Shown here piece by piece: positions 47,430 to 59,455 of a stretch of 64,000 nt of DNA. The position numbers were made by a program, and so were the translations under genes. Under the pieces are notes generated by a model. The model saw only the letters and a program-made list of their open reading frames with translations, had not been told where the DNA came from and did no database searches. Numbering within the stretch: position 1 is the first letter of the stretch; every line of letters begins with the position of its first letter. Source of the stretch: Cheiracanthium punctorium (lineage: Eukaryota; Arthropoda; Arachnida; Araneae; Cheiracanthiidae); contig JAWZYV010013174.1 in assembly GCA_038373885.1 (NCBI GenBank), positions 744,001-808,000 on the forward strand. Reading direction: 5' to 3'.

Positions 47430-48720
47430 CAACATTTGTTGCTTTAGTCGTTGCTTATCATGTTGCTAAACATTATTGTATTCTTTTAATCAATTTTTAA
47501 GGCATTCACGAACAAAGATTTATACGATTTTCACAAAATCTCAAAACTTGTGAAGTATTTAAAACAGTTTTGGAATCCAGAGTTTAACTTGCATGTAACA
47601 TAATTCCAATTTTTTCAATTCCATTGTCATATTTCAGGAATGGAACAAACATGTACTCAGTTTTCACAAAATCTTAAAATCTGTAGAAAATATTAAAGTA
47701 CTTTGACGACTATAGCTTAATTGACCACCTGTGACGATACTAAATTTTATTTCGTTCGCATTAGTTGTTTATAAGTAATGGACTTTTATTTTCACATTTT
47801 GAATAATTTTCGCAAACTCTCGAAATCTAATCAAAATTTAAAAAACGACTCCTTTAAATATGGTGGCCACCTATCATCTCACTAAATTTCATTTTATATG
47901 TTTTAGCCGTTTATACGTGATGCGCAACAAATATTCGCATATTTTGAAGCGATTTTCGTAAAATTTCAGAATCTAATTAAACTTTATTTTTATGTCACGC
48001 CTACAATTAAATTGAGTGACCTACTATCATGTCACTAAATTGAATTTTATATGTTTTAGGCTTTAAACGCGTGATACGCAACGAATATTTACATATTTTG
48101 AAACGATTTTCGTAAAATCTTAGAACCTAATTAAACTTTTTTTTATGTCAACACCTACAGTTAAACTGAGTGATCAACTATCACGCGGCCAACTTCACTT
48201 CATTCACTTTATTTGTTATTATGTAAATGCGTGAACGAATATTTATGCATTTTGCAAAATCTCAAAAACTAATCAAAATTTTTGAAAAATTCGACCCCCA
48301 TAGTTTAAGTTGAGTGACCGTCTATCACCTCACCTAATTTCATTTAATTTCTTTTAGTATTTATTTTGTGATGCTGGAACAAAAATTTAAGAATTTAAAC
48401 GATTTTAGCAAAATCTCAAAATCTAATCGAAACATTTAAAAATTCGACGCTTATAGTTTAAGTTGAGTGACCACTTATGTCACCAATTTCATATCATTCA
48501 TTTTAGTCGTCATTATGTAATGCTTGAGCAACATTTTGTAAAATTTTCGCAAAATCTCAAAATCTTTTCAAAATATTTAAAAAAAATTGATAACTATAAT
48601 TTAAGTTGAGCAACAATCTATCATGTCACCAAATTTCATATAATTTGCTGGGAGCAAACCAAATTGGTAAAAGAAAAAAAAATCTAGAAATATTTATATA
48701 CCCATTCTTTCCCTCTCTTA
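47430..48720 (+). repeat. diverged ~165-bp tandem array, locus 2
   Basis: About seven to eight units. The core is GTTTAAGTTGAGTGACCACT, ATCATGTCACCAAATTTCAT, TTTAGTCGTTATTATGTAAT, then TTTCGCAAAATCTCAAAATC and TAATCAAAATTTTTAAAAAT. It is in reverse orientation relative to locus 1. The right end (GAGCAAACCAAATTGGTAAA, then AGAAAAAAAAATCTAGAAA) is shared with locus 3 at 54440-54780. The shared, abrupt tail suggests a defined element end and not a simple satellite. Confidence 0.82.
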
Positions 48721-48867
48721 TTTCATTTTATTGATTTATTTATTCATTTTAAGTTGTTTTTGTTTTGTTTTATTACATAAGTGTCTCTTATCATTCAACA
48801 ATGTTACACCTTTTACATTAGAGGCAATACCTTCCTTTCCTTTTTCCCCCGTAAGGTTACAGATTAA

Positions 48868-49168
48868 CCCCTTAAGCGGTTTGCCCGTACAGTGTACGTG
48901 CTACCCAAAATTGGCCTCAACTGGTTTGCCCGTATAGCGTACGGGCATCGATATTTTCTTCTTTCCTTTTCTGATTTGCCCGTATATTTCATTATTGTGA
49001 AGAGACTATTTAGTATTAATATTTTTCAATAGATGGAGTGGCTTGTCAATGTAACTGAACATCCGGGTTTTTCTTCCTAGCGAGAGAGCGGGACTATCTC
49101 ATCATATGCCTTTCAAAATATGCCATTTTTTGGAAGCATTTCGGTAGCAAAATTGACCGCTTAAAGGC
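48868..49168. mobile_element. 301-bp piggyBac-type MITE
   Basis: Left CCCCTTAAGCGGT and, inverted, right GCCTTTAAGCGGT. Flanked by TTAA at 48864-48867 and 49169-49172. Near the left end are repeated TTTGCCCGTACAGTGTACG-like units with internal CGTACGGG palindromes. No coding frame. Confidence 0.75.
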
Positions 49169-49172
49169 TTAA

Positions 49173-50028
49173 CTTAAAAGCAGCAAACTGTTAAGAGTTT
49201 CTGTTCTAAGTTACCATTTGCATATTTAAAATATCTGAAGGAAATAAAAAATAAAAATGTTTTACAGAAAAAATATTAAGTAAAATATAAGCATTAGAAT
49301 TAGTTTCATACAATAATTAAACTAAACACATCATTAAATGGGTTAATGAATCTGTTAAGTTGCATGCCCTGATCTGCTGGTTAGCAGAGTTGCGCCTTTC
49401 CCCACAACGACACAGCTGTTTGAATCGTGTTACTATATAACATTACTTAAATTGTGAAAGCTGATTCTAAAATGTAGTTTACGCATCTTATGGAGTACAT
49501 TTCTACAAAATTTCGTTCGCATTCTCTCCTTGTAAGTATTAAATTACTTGATTTAAAAATAATGAGAAATATTTTTATTACATTACATTAAAACATTACA
49601 ATAATTAACATTAATTATCTTGAAAAAATGTGTGAGTGAACACAACTTTTAGCATAGTACGAATCACTTATTATGAGGGACGTCCAAAAAGTAGTACCCG
49701 TTTGATAATTAAAAAATGACCGAAAAAATTTTCATAACAGAACTTTTACTTTAACATCTACAGGGTGTCCAGCAAAAGATATACTGATTTAAAAATTAAA
49801 AATTTCAAAAAGAAAGGCCAGTTAAAGAATGCCGCAAACGATATGTTCTTTACGTAAACCCCAAAAATTCATTTAGAAGTTTCCAAATAGCAACTACAAT
49901 AGCTACTAATATACAGAAGGGTACATACATTTCCTTTAAAGGAAGAGGAATTAGGGTAGCTGCACCAGTAATTGACTTTGCAGATAATTTATTTTAACAT
50001 CTATTACATCTATTACATTTTAACATCT
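49173..50028. other. AT-rich sequence with a lone element terminus
   Basis: ACAGGGTGTCCAGCAAAAGA at 49760 resembles the TA-flanked MITE termini but has no partner. GAGGGACGTCCAAAAAGTA near 49676 is reminiscent of some mariner ends. Short ATCTATTAC repeats precede the hAT insertion at 50037. Confidence 0.45.
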
Positions 50029-51199
50029 ATTACATCCAGAGGCGTCGCTAAGGGGGGAGGGGGGAGTATCCCTCCCAAAATTTATACGAGTTGGCAAAAT
50101 CTCGCTCGTCACTTGGGGAAATTGTATTTCAGGTGGGAAAAAATGTGTTTAGGATACATTAATTTCAGAATCTTATTATTTTTATTACTATATTTTTTAA
50201 TTATTTTCTCTTCTGGATCGAAACATGCTGTGAGCATGTTTCGATCTTCGGTGTATAAAAAGAATAGCTTAGTAAACCTTGGGAGGGCGGTCAGTGATGA
50301 TGATGAATACCAGACTTGGAATTGACCGTGTTTCTCCTTTATTTAACACTCCGACGCTCTTCCTCCGATCCTCTTTCCAAGCCTTGGCACTGTACCATCA
50401 CAAAGCAACCCCCCTCCTACCCCCATAGAACTCCTCCTCCGTACTTGGCTGTTAATAAATGCAGGTGTTTTTGTACCAGTCCCGGGTTCTTTGCATTGCT
50501 TTGTTTGTCATTCCCGAAAAACGTCTACATGTCCACTGGGTGCCCAGTCCTTCAGGCTGCTAAATTATCCCGCACGCAGTCGGCAGTTCCTCCGATAATT
50601 ATTTTGAACTGTCACTGCCACCTTTCTGCAGATTTTATCCAGATGTTTAAGGAAATGAGTTCAATTTTTTTCCTTTCTCATATACTTTAAAAGAAATGCC
50701 GCAGAAAATATACCTCAAAAAGGACAAACTATAATTAATTTTTCACAAGCCATAGAAAATCGATTTCTTGAAGTTTTTCATCATCTTAACGAAAAGAGAA
50801 AATGTATCTGATTTTGACTGCCCAGTTTAACAGAAATTTTGAATTTACGGGTTACCAGTAAAACGTCCTAATCACTAGTTTACCACGGAGCTAAACTAAT
50901 TGAGTTAAAAAATACTGCTACTATGTAAATAATATGATAAAAAATTCCTTGATTTACACCCCTCTCAAGTGATGTCCACAGTACGGGCGGCGCTTGTTTT
51001 TGCGAACTCGTAGGGACCACTTGGTGAGCGGGAAAGGGGCAATTATTAATGTAGTTTAAGACAAAAGTACTCAATCAAAATTATTTTTGGTAACAAAGGT
51101 CATCGATTAAAAAATATTAATATCAACAAATAAAATCTAGAAAGATAAATCACATCGAATGCATTGAGCATACTGGGCCCTCCCAAAATTCTTGATAAC

Positions 51200-52609
51200 T
51201 AACTACTGATTAACTAACTTCATAGCTTTTGATTGAAGTTGCAGAATGCACAAATAAGACCGGTGAAGGAATGGCCAAGCAAATTTATGACATTCTGCAA
51301 AAAAAGAGAATTAATACATCTGGCATGATTATATGACTTTGCCAGTTCAATGTCTGGACAATTTAAAGGAGTGCAACAAAAAGTGTCAGAAATTGTCGGT
51401 CATCCTGTTTGTACATCCCTTGCCAGGATCATCGAATCAATACGGCTCTGGAACATAATTGCAATATTAGCATAATAATAAGATATATGTTTGATACTCT
51501 TGAAGCATTATATGTATTTTTTACTTCAAGTGCAAAAAGATTTAGACAGTTGCAAAATAAAATTTCCGAAATTGAAAATGCATTAATCTTAAAAAATCTT
51601 TCTAGAACAGGGTGGACGGCTAAAGCAGAAACGACTAGAGCTGTTTGTCAATCATTTGAACTTATTTTAGATTTATTGGAAGAAATGTCATCACAAACTG
51701 GTGTCGATTCTGCTACAAAAACAAAAACTTATGGTCTTTACAAAAAGATGAAAACATTTGATTTTATTGTAAGAGTATTTTTTATGAGAAACATTATTTA
51801 CAAGGAAAAGTATTGTCTCAGAAATTTTGGAAACACCTAATTTGAATGTTATTGATTGCATTTCAATAACAGAAAGTACAACAAGAAGACTTCCGGAAAT
51901 TAATGCAGATACTGATGGAATGGATGATTTGATCGAAAGTGCTGTAGCAATTTCTGAAAAGTTTGGCATTGATGCAAAATGAGATTTCCAACTGCATCAC
52001 AGAAGAAGGGTGCTACCAAAAAGATCTGACAATGCTAGAGAAACTGAAGCAAATTTGCAATTTAAACAGTTTTTCAGAAAAGAGTTCAAAGCTGTTCTAG
52101 ACACATTAGCTAGTGGCCTTCAAGAAAATGTTTCTACTATGAAGACAAAAATTTTGCCCCTTCATTCTATGTTCCAGTTTGCTTTAAGTAAAGATGTTTT
52201 AACAGACACTGCAATTGAAAACATAATTGAGATGCATCCCATGAATTTAAAACCCGATATGCATGCACTGAAAAGTGAATTAGAGATTTTATCTGATCTT
52301 TGCAAAGATAGAATGCGTCATCAATGGATGCAGTAGTAGAAAATGCTGTGACTTTTAAAAACGTACTGAAATTAACATTTACAACTGTGTCAACTGGTAT
52401 TAACTGGAAGTTACGGAGTGAGTACGAATGAGAGAACGTTTAGCCAATTGAAGTCAGTGAAAGGAAGCTTACGGACAACAATGACTGATGACAGAATGAA
52501 CAATTTAATGATAATGAAATGTGAAATGGATTTGACTGACAAACTTGACTTAGACGGCATTGTAAATCGCTGGTCGATGCTGAAACAAAGAAGAATAAGT
52601 TTAAAATGA
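51200..52609 (+). pseudogene. hAT transposase (ZMYM1/DUF4371 type), broken
   Basis: Plus-strand fragments in order: ECTNKTGEGMAKQIYDIL; YDFASSMSGQFKGVQQKV, the catalytic-core segment matching the YDNGSNMSGKYKGVQ motif; a histidine-containing QDHRINTALEH block; a helical segment FTSSAKRFRQLQ; SRTGWTAKAETTRAV, matching the TRWSARADA motif; and an open run through 51840. After frameshifts come 52010-52336 and a C-terminal dimerisation segment at 52418-52609, NERTFSQLKSVKGSLR and TMTDDRMNNLMIM, the hAT C-terminal signature. Intact relatives are about 600-800 residues. Several frameshifts and stops make it non-functional. The N-terminal zinc-finger part was not identified. Confidence 0.88.
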
Positions 52610-52899
52610 AAAAGTCTGTATAAATCCTTTTACATTAACAAATGCCAATGCCCATAACTATTTGAATCAAAAATGTAAGTTATGCAATCTTATTATTTTT
52701 ACTTTTAGTGAGTTAAATTTTTTAGTAAAAAAGCATTTCGTCGGAAAATTTAGTCATTTTCTTTAGTATTTATCATTTAGTATTCTCTTTAAAAAATTAC
52801 TAAAATAAAATGTACATTTAAATTATGTTTATTTTTAATGAATGCAATTTCTTTTCCAAAGAAAGGGGAACTTGACACATCGGCAAGTTTTGAAGCCTT

Positions 52900-53510
52900 A
52901 AAATTTGTAAACTGTAAAAAACTAATATATAACAATTTTAAAACGCAGACACATTTACGACTGTTCTTGAAAATTTTAAACTTCACTTCTTTTATAAATT
53001 TTGTGTTACGGAAGTGCAAGTTTGAGATCACTTTTAAGCTTATGAAAAACAATTTTATAATACAAGCCACATTTACTGCTATTTTAGAAATATTAAAATC
53101 TTCATTTCTTTTAAAAGTTTTGTATCTATATACATTTTTATTGAATTAGTTTTTTGTTTAACTCTACATCTTTAATTTGATTGTAGTTTACTTGTGAAAA
53201 TTTAATTTTGTATCCCAAGAATATTTTCATTTCATGTACTATATGAAAGATTAATGTGAAAGTTATGTCTAAAAATATTTATGAGTAATTCTGTTTAAAA
53301 AAAAAAATGATAGACTGTAAAATCTAAAATCAGTGTTGAAAAATCGGTAAGAATAGGATTGCATTAGTAAGTTTTGAGTTCAATATTAAGATAATTAAAA
53401 AAAAAAAGAGAGAGAGAGAGAGAGAGATTTTAAAACACACATTTACTGCTGTTCTAGAAATTTTTAAAACTTCACTTCTTTTATGAATTTTGTGTTTAAA
53501 TACTTTTTTG
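52900..53510 (+). repeat. three diverged internal repeats in the hAT 3' region
   Basis: ACACATTTACGACTGTTCTT, CCACATTTACTGCTATTTTA and ACACATTTACTGCTGTTCTA, at about 52947, 53068 and 53439, are each followed by AAATNTTNAAANCTTCACTT-like text. They lie between the transposase stop and the right terminus. An (AG)n tract at 53407-53428 is included. Confidence 0.7.
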
Positions 53511-54439
53511 TTTAATTAGTTTTTTAAATCTATATATTTAAAATATTTATGTATGATTCGTGTAAAATGCAAAAACTTAAAATTTGGTGGACTCTAAGAA
53601 CTAAAATCAGTGTTAAAAATTCGGCTAGAAAAAGGAAGTGAGAGTTCGGTGTTGAAATATTTTTTATTCTGGAATTTTTATTCTATAAAATGTGTTTGAA
53701 AGGATATAATATAGACTTTCTGATTTATTAAAATGACGATGGTTTTGTTTTAATCCGCCTGGCTACGATATTGTTATTTTCAGGACAGAAAGTTTGGACA
53801 GAAACATGTATTGGCAACCATTAAACATGGTTCAGTGCACAGTTTAATATATTTTATTTCGGTTATTTAAAGATTTATTTTAGCGCTTTATCAAAAGACA
53901 CTGAAAGGGTTATTTAAATAAAATGATGGAAAAAAATGAATTGACTCTTGGTTACTTTTCAAAAATTTCCAAATTTTGAGTTGGCATATTTTACAGCTCT
54001 CCCCTCCCAATCAGGATGTTCTCGCTACGCCTCTGATTACATCTATTACATCTATTACATCATCTATGACATCTAACTACATAACAAGATTTCTAATCTT
54101 ATTTAAAAACTGTTATCAAACGATGCTATCTAGTACCAATTTAGACGTGTGTCTTCAATTTCATACAATTACTTTATTACCTCCAGAGGGTTCTAGGTAT
54201 CAAAAATTGAGATTTTAAACTCAGTCAGCACTTAAAAAAAGTCGGATTCTCAGGAGATGACTTAATTCTGAAATTAAAATTTCTTCATTATTAATCTGTT
54301 TCTATTTGATATTCCATTATTTCTTTTTAGAAATTAAAATAAACTGAATTGTATGAGATAATGTTACATAAAATAAGTCAGTACAGTTAATTAATTTATT
54401 TATTTCACATAATCTGATATTTCTTTTAATTTGACATTA

Positions 54440-54780
54440 TTGTTTAACCAGAGTGATCAACTATCACACACACATGTCACCAAACTTCATTTCATTCACC
54501 TTCGTCGTTATTACGTCATGCAAAAATAAGTATTTACACATTTTACAACAATTTTCGCAAAAGCTCTGATCAAAATTTTCAGAAAAAATTCGATGCCTAT
54601 AGTTTAAGTTGAGTGACCATCATGTCACCAAATTTCATATCATTCGCTGAGAGCAAATTGGTAAAAGAAAAAAAAAATCTAGAAACGTTTTTATACACGT
54701 TCTTATTTCCCCCCCCCCTCTCTTATTTTATTTTATTTGTAGATTTTTTAAGTTGCCTTTGCTTTGTTTTATCATATGAG
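54440..54780 (+). repeat. ~165-bp repeat, locus 3, with shared tail
   Basis: About two units (ATCATGTCACCAAATTTCAT, TTCGTCGTTATTACGTCATG, then ATAGTTTAAGTTGAGTGACC) followed by GAGCAAATTGGTAAAAGAAA, AAATCTAGAAACG and a CTCTTATTTTATTTTATTTG tail. The tail corresponds to 48653-48780 after locus 2, in the same orientation. Confidence 0.8.
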
Positions 54781-55536
54781 TTTCATTTGTTTGAGTCATT
54801 TTTACGTCATTTCATTAAAAAATAAATCAGTATGTTTTTCTACTCATTTCTTAGGTGTCAATTACTGTAGCAGGAAGTGCCAATCATTGGAACCAAACTT
54901 TTGCTCTTGGTGTCAATTATTGGTATTGCCAGCATGTAAAATATAAAAAAAAGAGACATTTCAAATATTCTGTAATAAATTATATCCTACATGATTTTTT
55001 AAAGTTCATTTAAGATTTGAAAACAAAAATTTTGATTCTAGATAGTTTTAGTAACTAACAATTTCCGTTTAATGCTTATTATTGCTGTTAAAGTGTCAAT
55101 TGCTGGTGTTCTCACCCTGCAGACGATTCTTTAAAGGCGTAACCTTGATGTTTAGAGGTGCAATTTTTACGTTGAAAAGTAAAATTTTATGGATTTATGA
55201 TAAAAAAAAAGCTTCGATATGGGGATTAGAGCCCCTTAAGACCACCTTGAGCACAACACTACTAACAGAGGGCGCTGCACGTTGAAATCGATTGAAGACC
55301 ATCATGTATAAGAATAAATTCATTCCGTGCAAACAGTCACCGCGATTGATATCTATGCTAAGCTGGATTGCTGTCTGGACCGGTTTTTCCCTTCCGAAAT
55401 TTCGAGTCGTCGCTCAAAAGCACTGCAAAACAAAAGCACTTGCAAATGGAAAAAAAAAATTGCAAAATAGTGTCCTGTGCTTATACTTTTGTATGAAGTT
55501 TAAATTTGTAACGTTTCTATAATCAATGGAATAACA
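54781..55536. other. unassigned sequence
   Basis: Contains GTGTCAATTACTGTAGCAGG, GTGTCAATTATTGG and GTGTCAATTGCTGGTGT as loose repeats (54856, 54910 and 55094). 55200-55420 is somewhat GC-richer and exon-like in composition, but no product is recognised. Confidence 0.4.
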
Positions 55537-55761
55537 ATGGTGAAGTCTTATTGTTCCTATAATTGTTCCAATAGGTTTGGAGCAACCAGCACAAATTTTT
55601 CAAAGTGTCCTCTCTTACGACATAAGAGGTGGTGCAAACGAATAATGAAATTTGTCTCTCAGTCGGTAAGGTCTCAACGAAAATGGATTCATTTGCCACA
55701 CATATCGACAATTCAAGCTAATCCAGCATTTTCAGATAGTTCCGGTAGGCAGTTTCTTTGA
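55537..55761 (+). pseudogene. possible THAP-type zinc-finger fragment
   Basis: The frame begins MVKSYCSYNCSNRF, which resembles the start of THAP domains (an initial Met, then CxxxC within the first ten residues). KCPLLRHKRWCKRIMKF follows, with the conserved Pro and Trp at roughly the expected spacing. The second half of the zinc site (a CxxH near residues 50-65) is not visible, and the frame ends after 74 codons. THAP domains occur in P-element transposases and in host proteins derived from them. It is most likely a decayed or partial copy; chance resemblance is possible. Confidence 0.4.
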
Positions 55762-56065
55762 ATGTAATCCTTAGAAAATATTCAGAAGGTACCATATCGA
55801 GAAATTATGGAGGCCTATTCCCTATTGTGGATGGAGATTAAAACGTCATCTGTTAGCGGTTTTTGGAACTACGTGTTCGAAACTTCTGTATAAAATTTTT
55901 ACAACTTTCTTAATAAATATACAGTTCGATTCATTATTATGCTTATGAACTTTTTATTAAGATCACTTTTTCATAACCTTTTAATCGTGATTGCTCATGA
56001 GGGAACAGGTGAGGTGGGGCTCCCGAACACATATTTTATCCCAGGTGACAGATACGCCCCTGGTA

Positions 56066-56357
56066 CAGCGTACCCCAAGCTTTTAACATTGTGCCCCTCC
56101 TCATATTCCTCAGCATACAAGCAGTTTTTTTATTCTTCAAAAATGAGCATTTAGTCGGCTTTTGTACAAAATAATGCTATATGTAAAGTTTGAACGAATA
56201 TTATAAGCGAAAATAGGTATGTTTTGGAGTAAAAATAAAAATAAATAAAAGAATTTTTTTAAACCGTGCTTTATTAGTTGCCCTATTTTTCTTGCGACCC
56301 TCTTGCAAACGTTCTGCACTCCCGAAGGGGTCTCGCTACACATGTTGGGAACCACTG
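56066..56357. mobile_element. hAT MITE related to 4910-5227, copy 2 (diverged)
   Basis: Begins CAGCGTACCCCAAGCTTTTA and ends TGTTGGGAACCACTG, so the ends are diverged versions of CAGCG...CTG. On the minus strand its core shares TATTTTCGCTTATAATATTC, CAAACTTTACATATAGCATT, GCCGACTAAATGCTCATTTT and TGTATGCTGAGGA with the 4910-5227 element, in the same order. No matching 8-bp flanks are visible (CCCTGGTA against GTTTTGTG). Confidence 0.65.
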
Positions 56358-56970
56358 GTTTTGTGAATGTACAGCTCCGGGGAAACTCAAAAAAGGCGTA
56401 CTTCGACCGTCATGCCTATTCGACATGTTTATTCGACCGTTATTCGTTGTACAGAAAAATTACATTTACCAATTGTTTGCGAATAACGTACGTTTTTATT
56501 TGCTATACATAAAATTTGCGTTAGGGACTTTCCTTTATATTTAAATGGTCACTACTTTATTTTTTCATTTCTTACTTCAAAAATTTAGCTCACTTCAATC
56601 CAGGATACCAATTTTCAATACAACTAAAATTAATGAGTCATGAGTTCCCAAAAATTTCCTCTCTCTATGTTAAAATATATTTTTTCATTCATATCTCACA
56701 TTAATATTAAAAACCTGATTTGTTTTGGTATTATCTGAAATGAGCGGTCCAAACATAATTTACTGTTATTACATTTTTTAACTAAAACATTAATATGAAT
56801 TATTAAAATAACATTCAATAAATATGGATAGTGACGTAGACTAATTTCTGCATAGACAGCAACAGATGCAAAAAGTAATATTACAAGCTAAGTAAATTTC
56901 TAAATTTTTACGTTCGGTAGTTGATTTAATATTAATATAAACACCTTATTTTAATGAGTTAAGGGGCCAA
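56358..56970. other. unassigned AT-rich sequence
   Basis: A short TTCGACCGT repeat occurs at 56402-56446 (TATTCGAC motifs). No gene is recognised; the 69-88-codon overlapping frames here start inside the neighbouring hAT element. Confidence 0.45.
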
Positions 56971-57205
56971 ACACTCTTAAAATATTGACGCAGCATTTTA
57001 CCAAAACATAGTAAAACATAGCACTCGAAAAGTTGTCTCCATAAGATGGCGAAACCTGGTTTCAACATTTGGTGCTCAGGTTTAACTATGCCTTTGTGAA
57101 GCACCAAAGGTTGGAACAAGATTTTACCATCTTAGGGTGCCAGCTTTTCTAGTACCATGTTTTACCATGCTTTGGTGAAATGTTGCGCCAAATTTTTAAG
57201 AGTGT
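56971..57205. mobile_element. 235-bp foldback MITE with ACACTCTTAAAA ends
   Basis: Left ACACTCTTAAAATATTGACG and, inverted, right ACACTCTTAAAAATTTGGCG continue in parallel for about 55 bp (CAGCATTTTACCAAAACATA against CAACATTTCACCAAAGCATG). The centre is also palindromic, with TTTGGTGCTCAGG and AGCACCAAAGG near 57069-57110. No target duplication recognised; superfamily unassigned. Confidence 0.78.
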
Positions 57206-57831
57206 ATCAGGATAAAAAATCTCGATATATTAATAAAACTCTAAAATATTCAATAGTTTATGAGAAGAAGGCAGCAACAATATTGCACTCTGTATTATTA
57301 TGGTAGCAACTTTAATGCATCATAATATACCAAGCTTAAAGGTCAGTTGATTAAAACAGCGTCAGGTAAATTATAAATAGAAACATTTTTTATTGTAAAA
57401 AAAAATCTTAAGTTATTTTACTACTTCACTTAAATTAAAACTACAATTTTAAATTAATATTTTTTATTTTAAATGTAATTAACAACTAAAGCAAATTAAA
57501 TATTTAAAAATAGTTATTTTTAAATATTTAGTTATTCCACCCATTTAATTTTGTGTTACGGAGTAATATCGATACTTAAAACGACATAAAAAATACACAG
57601 AACTGTTATGGAGGAACTTAATCCTATGTTTAATGTCGTTTATTTGGATAGATCACAGGATTTTCCTTTATCCTGCTACGAAATTATAGCTAACACAGGC
57701 GAAATATTTTGCTTTGTTTTTTCAAAGGCCTTGCTGATACTTCTGTTGCAATATTATAACTCCTGAAACATAGGTAAATTAGTCCTACTCACGTTTTTAT
57801 TGAAACAATATTTAGTTTAAGGTAACATTAA
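57206..57831. other. AT-rich intergenic sequence
   Basis: Nothing recognised. Confidence 0.5.
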
Positions 57832-58312
57832 CAGGCCTCTCAATTGGTCCTACTTTTTAAAAATTCCTATCTTCATCAAAGTTTTATTTATGTAGCCTAG
57901 TATTTTAATGGTTTGATAGACGAACCCTTAACCCATTTGTGCCTGGATATTTTTGCGACTTTCTTCGATTTTTACTGATAACAGAAATAATAGATGTATT
58001 TCTGATGTCAACTTCTTGAACAAGGGATGATTTCTTTTAAAATCATTATGCATAAAAATCGAAATTTCAACATCCTACTGGGTCATGTTAAAATATTTTG
58101 TAGAGTTGAGGCTCAGTACTCATGAATGAAGGCTAGGAAAAATAAATAACGTTTTCGACTACTAGCGAAAATGCCGTCCCAAAAAAGGGACACTAGGCAT
58201 AAATGGGTTAACATCTAAAAGAACATTTAGCAACTGTTGAAGAAGCAGAACATTTTACTCTATTATTTATAGAGGTAAGAATTAAAAAAAATAGGACCAA
58301 TTGAGAGGCTTG
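57832..58312. mobile_element. short TIR element split by a piggyBac MITE
   Basis: Left CAGGCCTCTCAATTGGTCCT and, inverted, right CAAGCCTCTCAATTGGTCCT form an inverted repeat of about 20 bp. CATTAA occurs directly outside both ends as a possible 6-bp duplication (57826-57831 and 58313-58318). Without the nested 276-bp MITE and one TTAA it is about 200 bp. Superfamily unassigned. Confidence 0.7.
57932..58207. mobile_element. 276-bp piggyBac-type MITE, copy 2, TTAA duplication
   Basis: Ends CCCATTTGTGCCTGG and, inverted, CCCATTTATGCCTAG. Flanked by TTAA at 57928-57931 and 58208-58211. It is the reverse complement of 25656-25931 with about three substitutions. Inserted within the TIR element 57832-58312. 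Confidence 0.95.
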
Positions 58313-59455
58313 CATTAATTATTCGGTGCGAAAACTGAAAGTATTGTTTATTTGTATGGTATTGTTTATTTGATATAATATCTACAGCATGGATATAGTA
58401 GATTTAAACTCCCAGTATGTTGCTTGATGTTGTTAAGTAATAGGTTGTCAATTAGTGGAATTAAGCAGAAATCTAAAGTGATGGACAGTTTTGAAAGTAG
58501 CTCTAGGGATAAAATTCTATGATAAGACTAATACATTAATATTTGTTAAAATCTTAAATCGGACAAATTAAATAAATTTTTTTTGTACATCGTTTTAGCA
58601 TAAAACGTGTTATGCGCAGAAAAAAAAAAAAAAAAAAAAAGATCATGATTGGTTTATACTGAAACTTTTAAATATCTTACCCCTTCCAAACGCAAATTTT
58701 GTTTTAAGTAATCTGAAATAAACGAATGTAGTAACATGATGTCAAAGAAACAGATAGTTAAACGTTACATCGAAATGCTATATAACAGTTGCTAAAATGC
58801 ATGGAATAAAACTGCTTTTTGTAAACAGTCATTTTTGTAACTATTTCTTAAAATAACAAATAATTCAAAAATCTTGCTAATTTTTAAAAAAAGTACGGTA
58901 AACATTAAAATACTCTTTACTAAATGCGGTTAGTTATTTTCCTACATATTGGTATGCTATATTGACTATACAGCATTTCGAAGAATTAAAAATAAGTTTA
59001 AATTAATTTATACAGAAACGTAAATTTGAATTATTTTCGTTTTTCATACATTATAATTAAAAAATCACTTAACTTTAGAAATTTTTTATCCTTTATAATT
59101 TTATTGTAGAATTAAAAATGTGTAAGATGTAAGATTTTAGGGCCCTAAAATCTGTGGGCCCTGGACAGTTGCCCCGTTTGCCCAGCCGGTAATGTGGCAC
59201 TGGTTTTGCGAAAGTCGGTGTATTATACTCTTTAAAATTCCCACTTAATTACATAAGAATGTATAATACAATGTAATTGGTATTTCATCAATCATGATGA
59301 ATATTATTAAACTGCTATTGTTATGTGTGATAATCTGAATATGTTTAAATACAGATCTTCAGAACATTAATATACAGTTTTCAATAAAAATCAACTACTA
59401 ATTTTATTAGTAACATCAACCCTTTCTAAAAATTTCTTAATCTTTCCCTTATTGA
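58313..59455. other. AT-rich intergenic sequence
   Basis: Contains a poly-A tract at 58620-58640. 59140-59215 (GGGCCCTGGACAGTTGCCCC, then GTTTGCCCAGCCGG) is a GC-richer patch, possibly a TE end, without a partner. Confidence 0.45.

Larger units (their letters stand above)
50037..54035 (+). mobile_element. 4.0-kb hAT element, structurally complete, transposase decayed
   Basis: Left end CAGAGGCGTCGCTAAGGG and, inverted, right end CAGAGGCGTAGCGAGAAC. Flanked by a perfect 8-bp duplication, ATTACATC, at 50029-50036 and 54036-54043. The target is a short ATCTATTAC tandem repeat that resumes after the element. It contains a broken plus-strand hAT transposase (51200-52609). Other interior parts, including a GC-richer block at 50320-50650 and loosely repeated 3' segments (52900-53510), are not understood. 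Confidence 0.92.
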
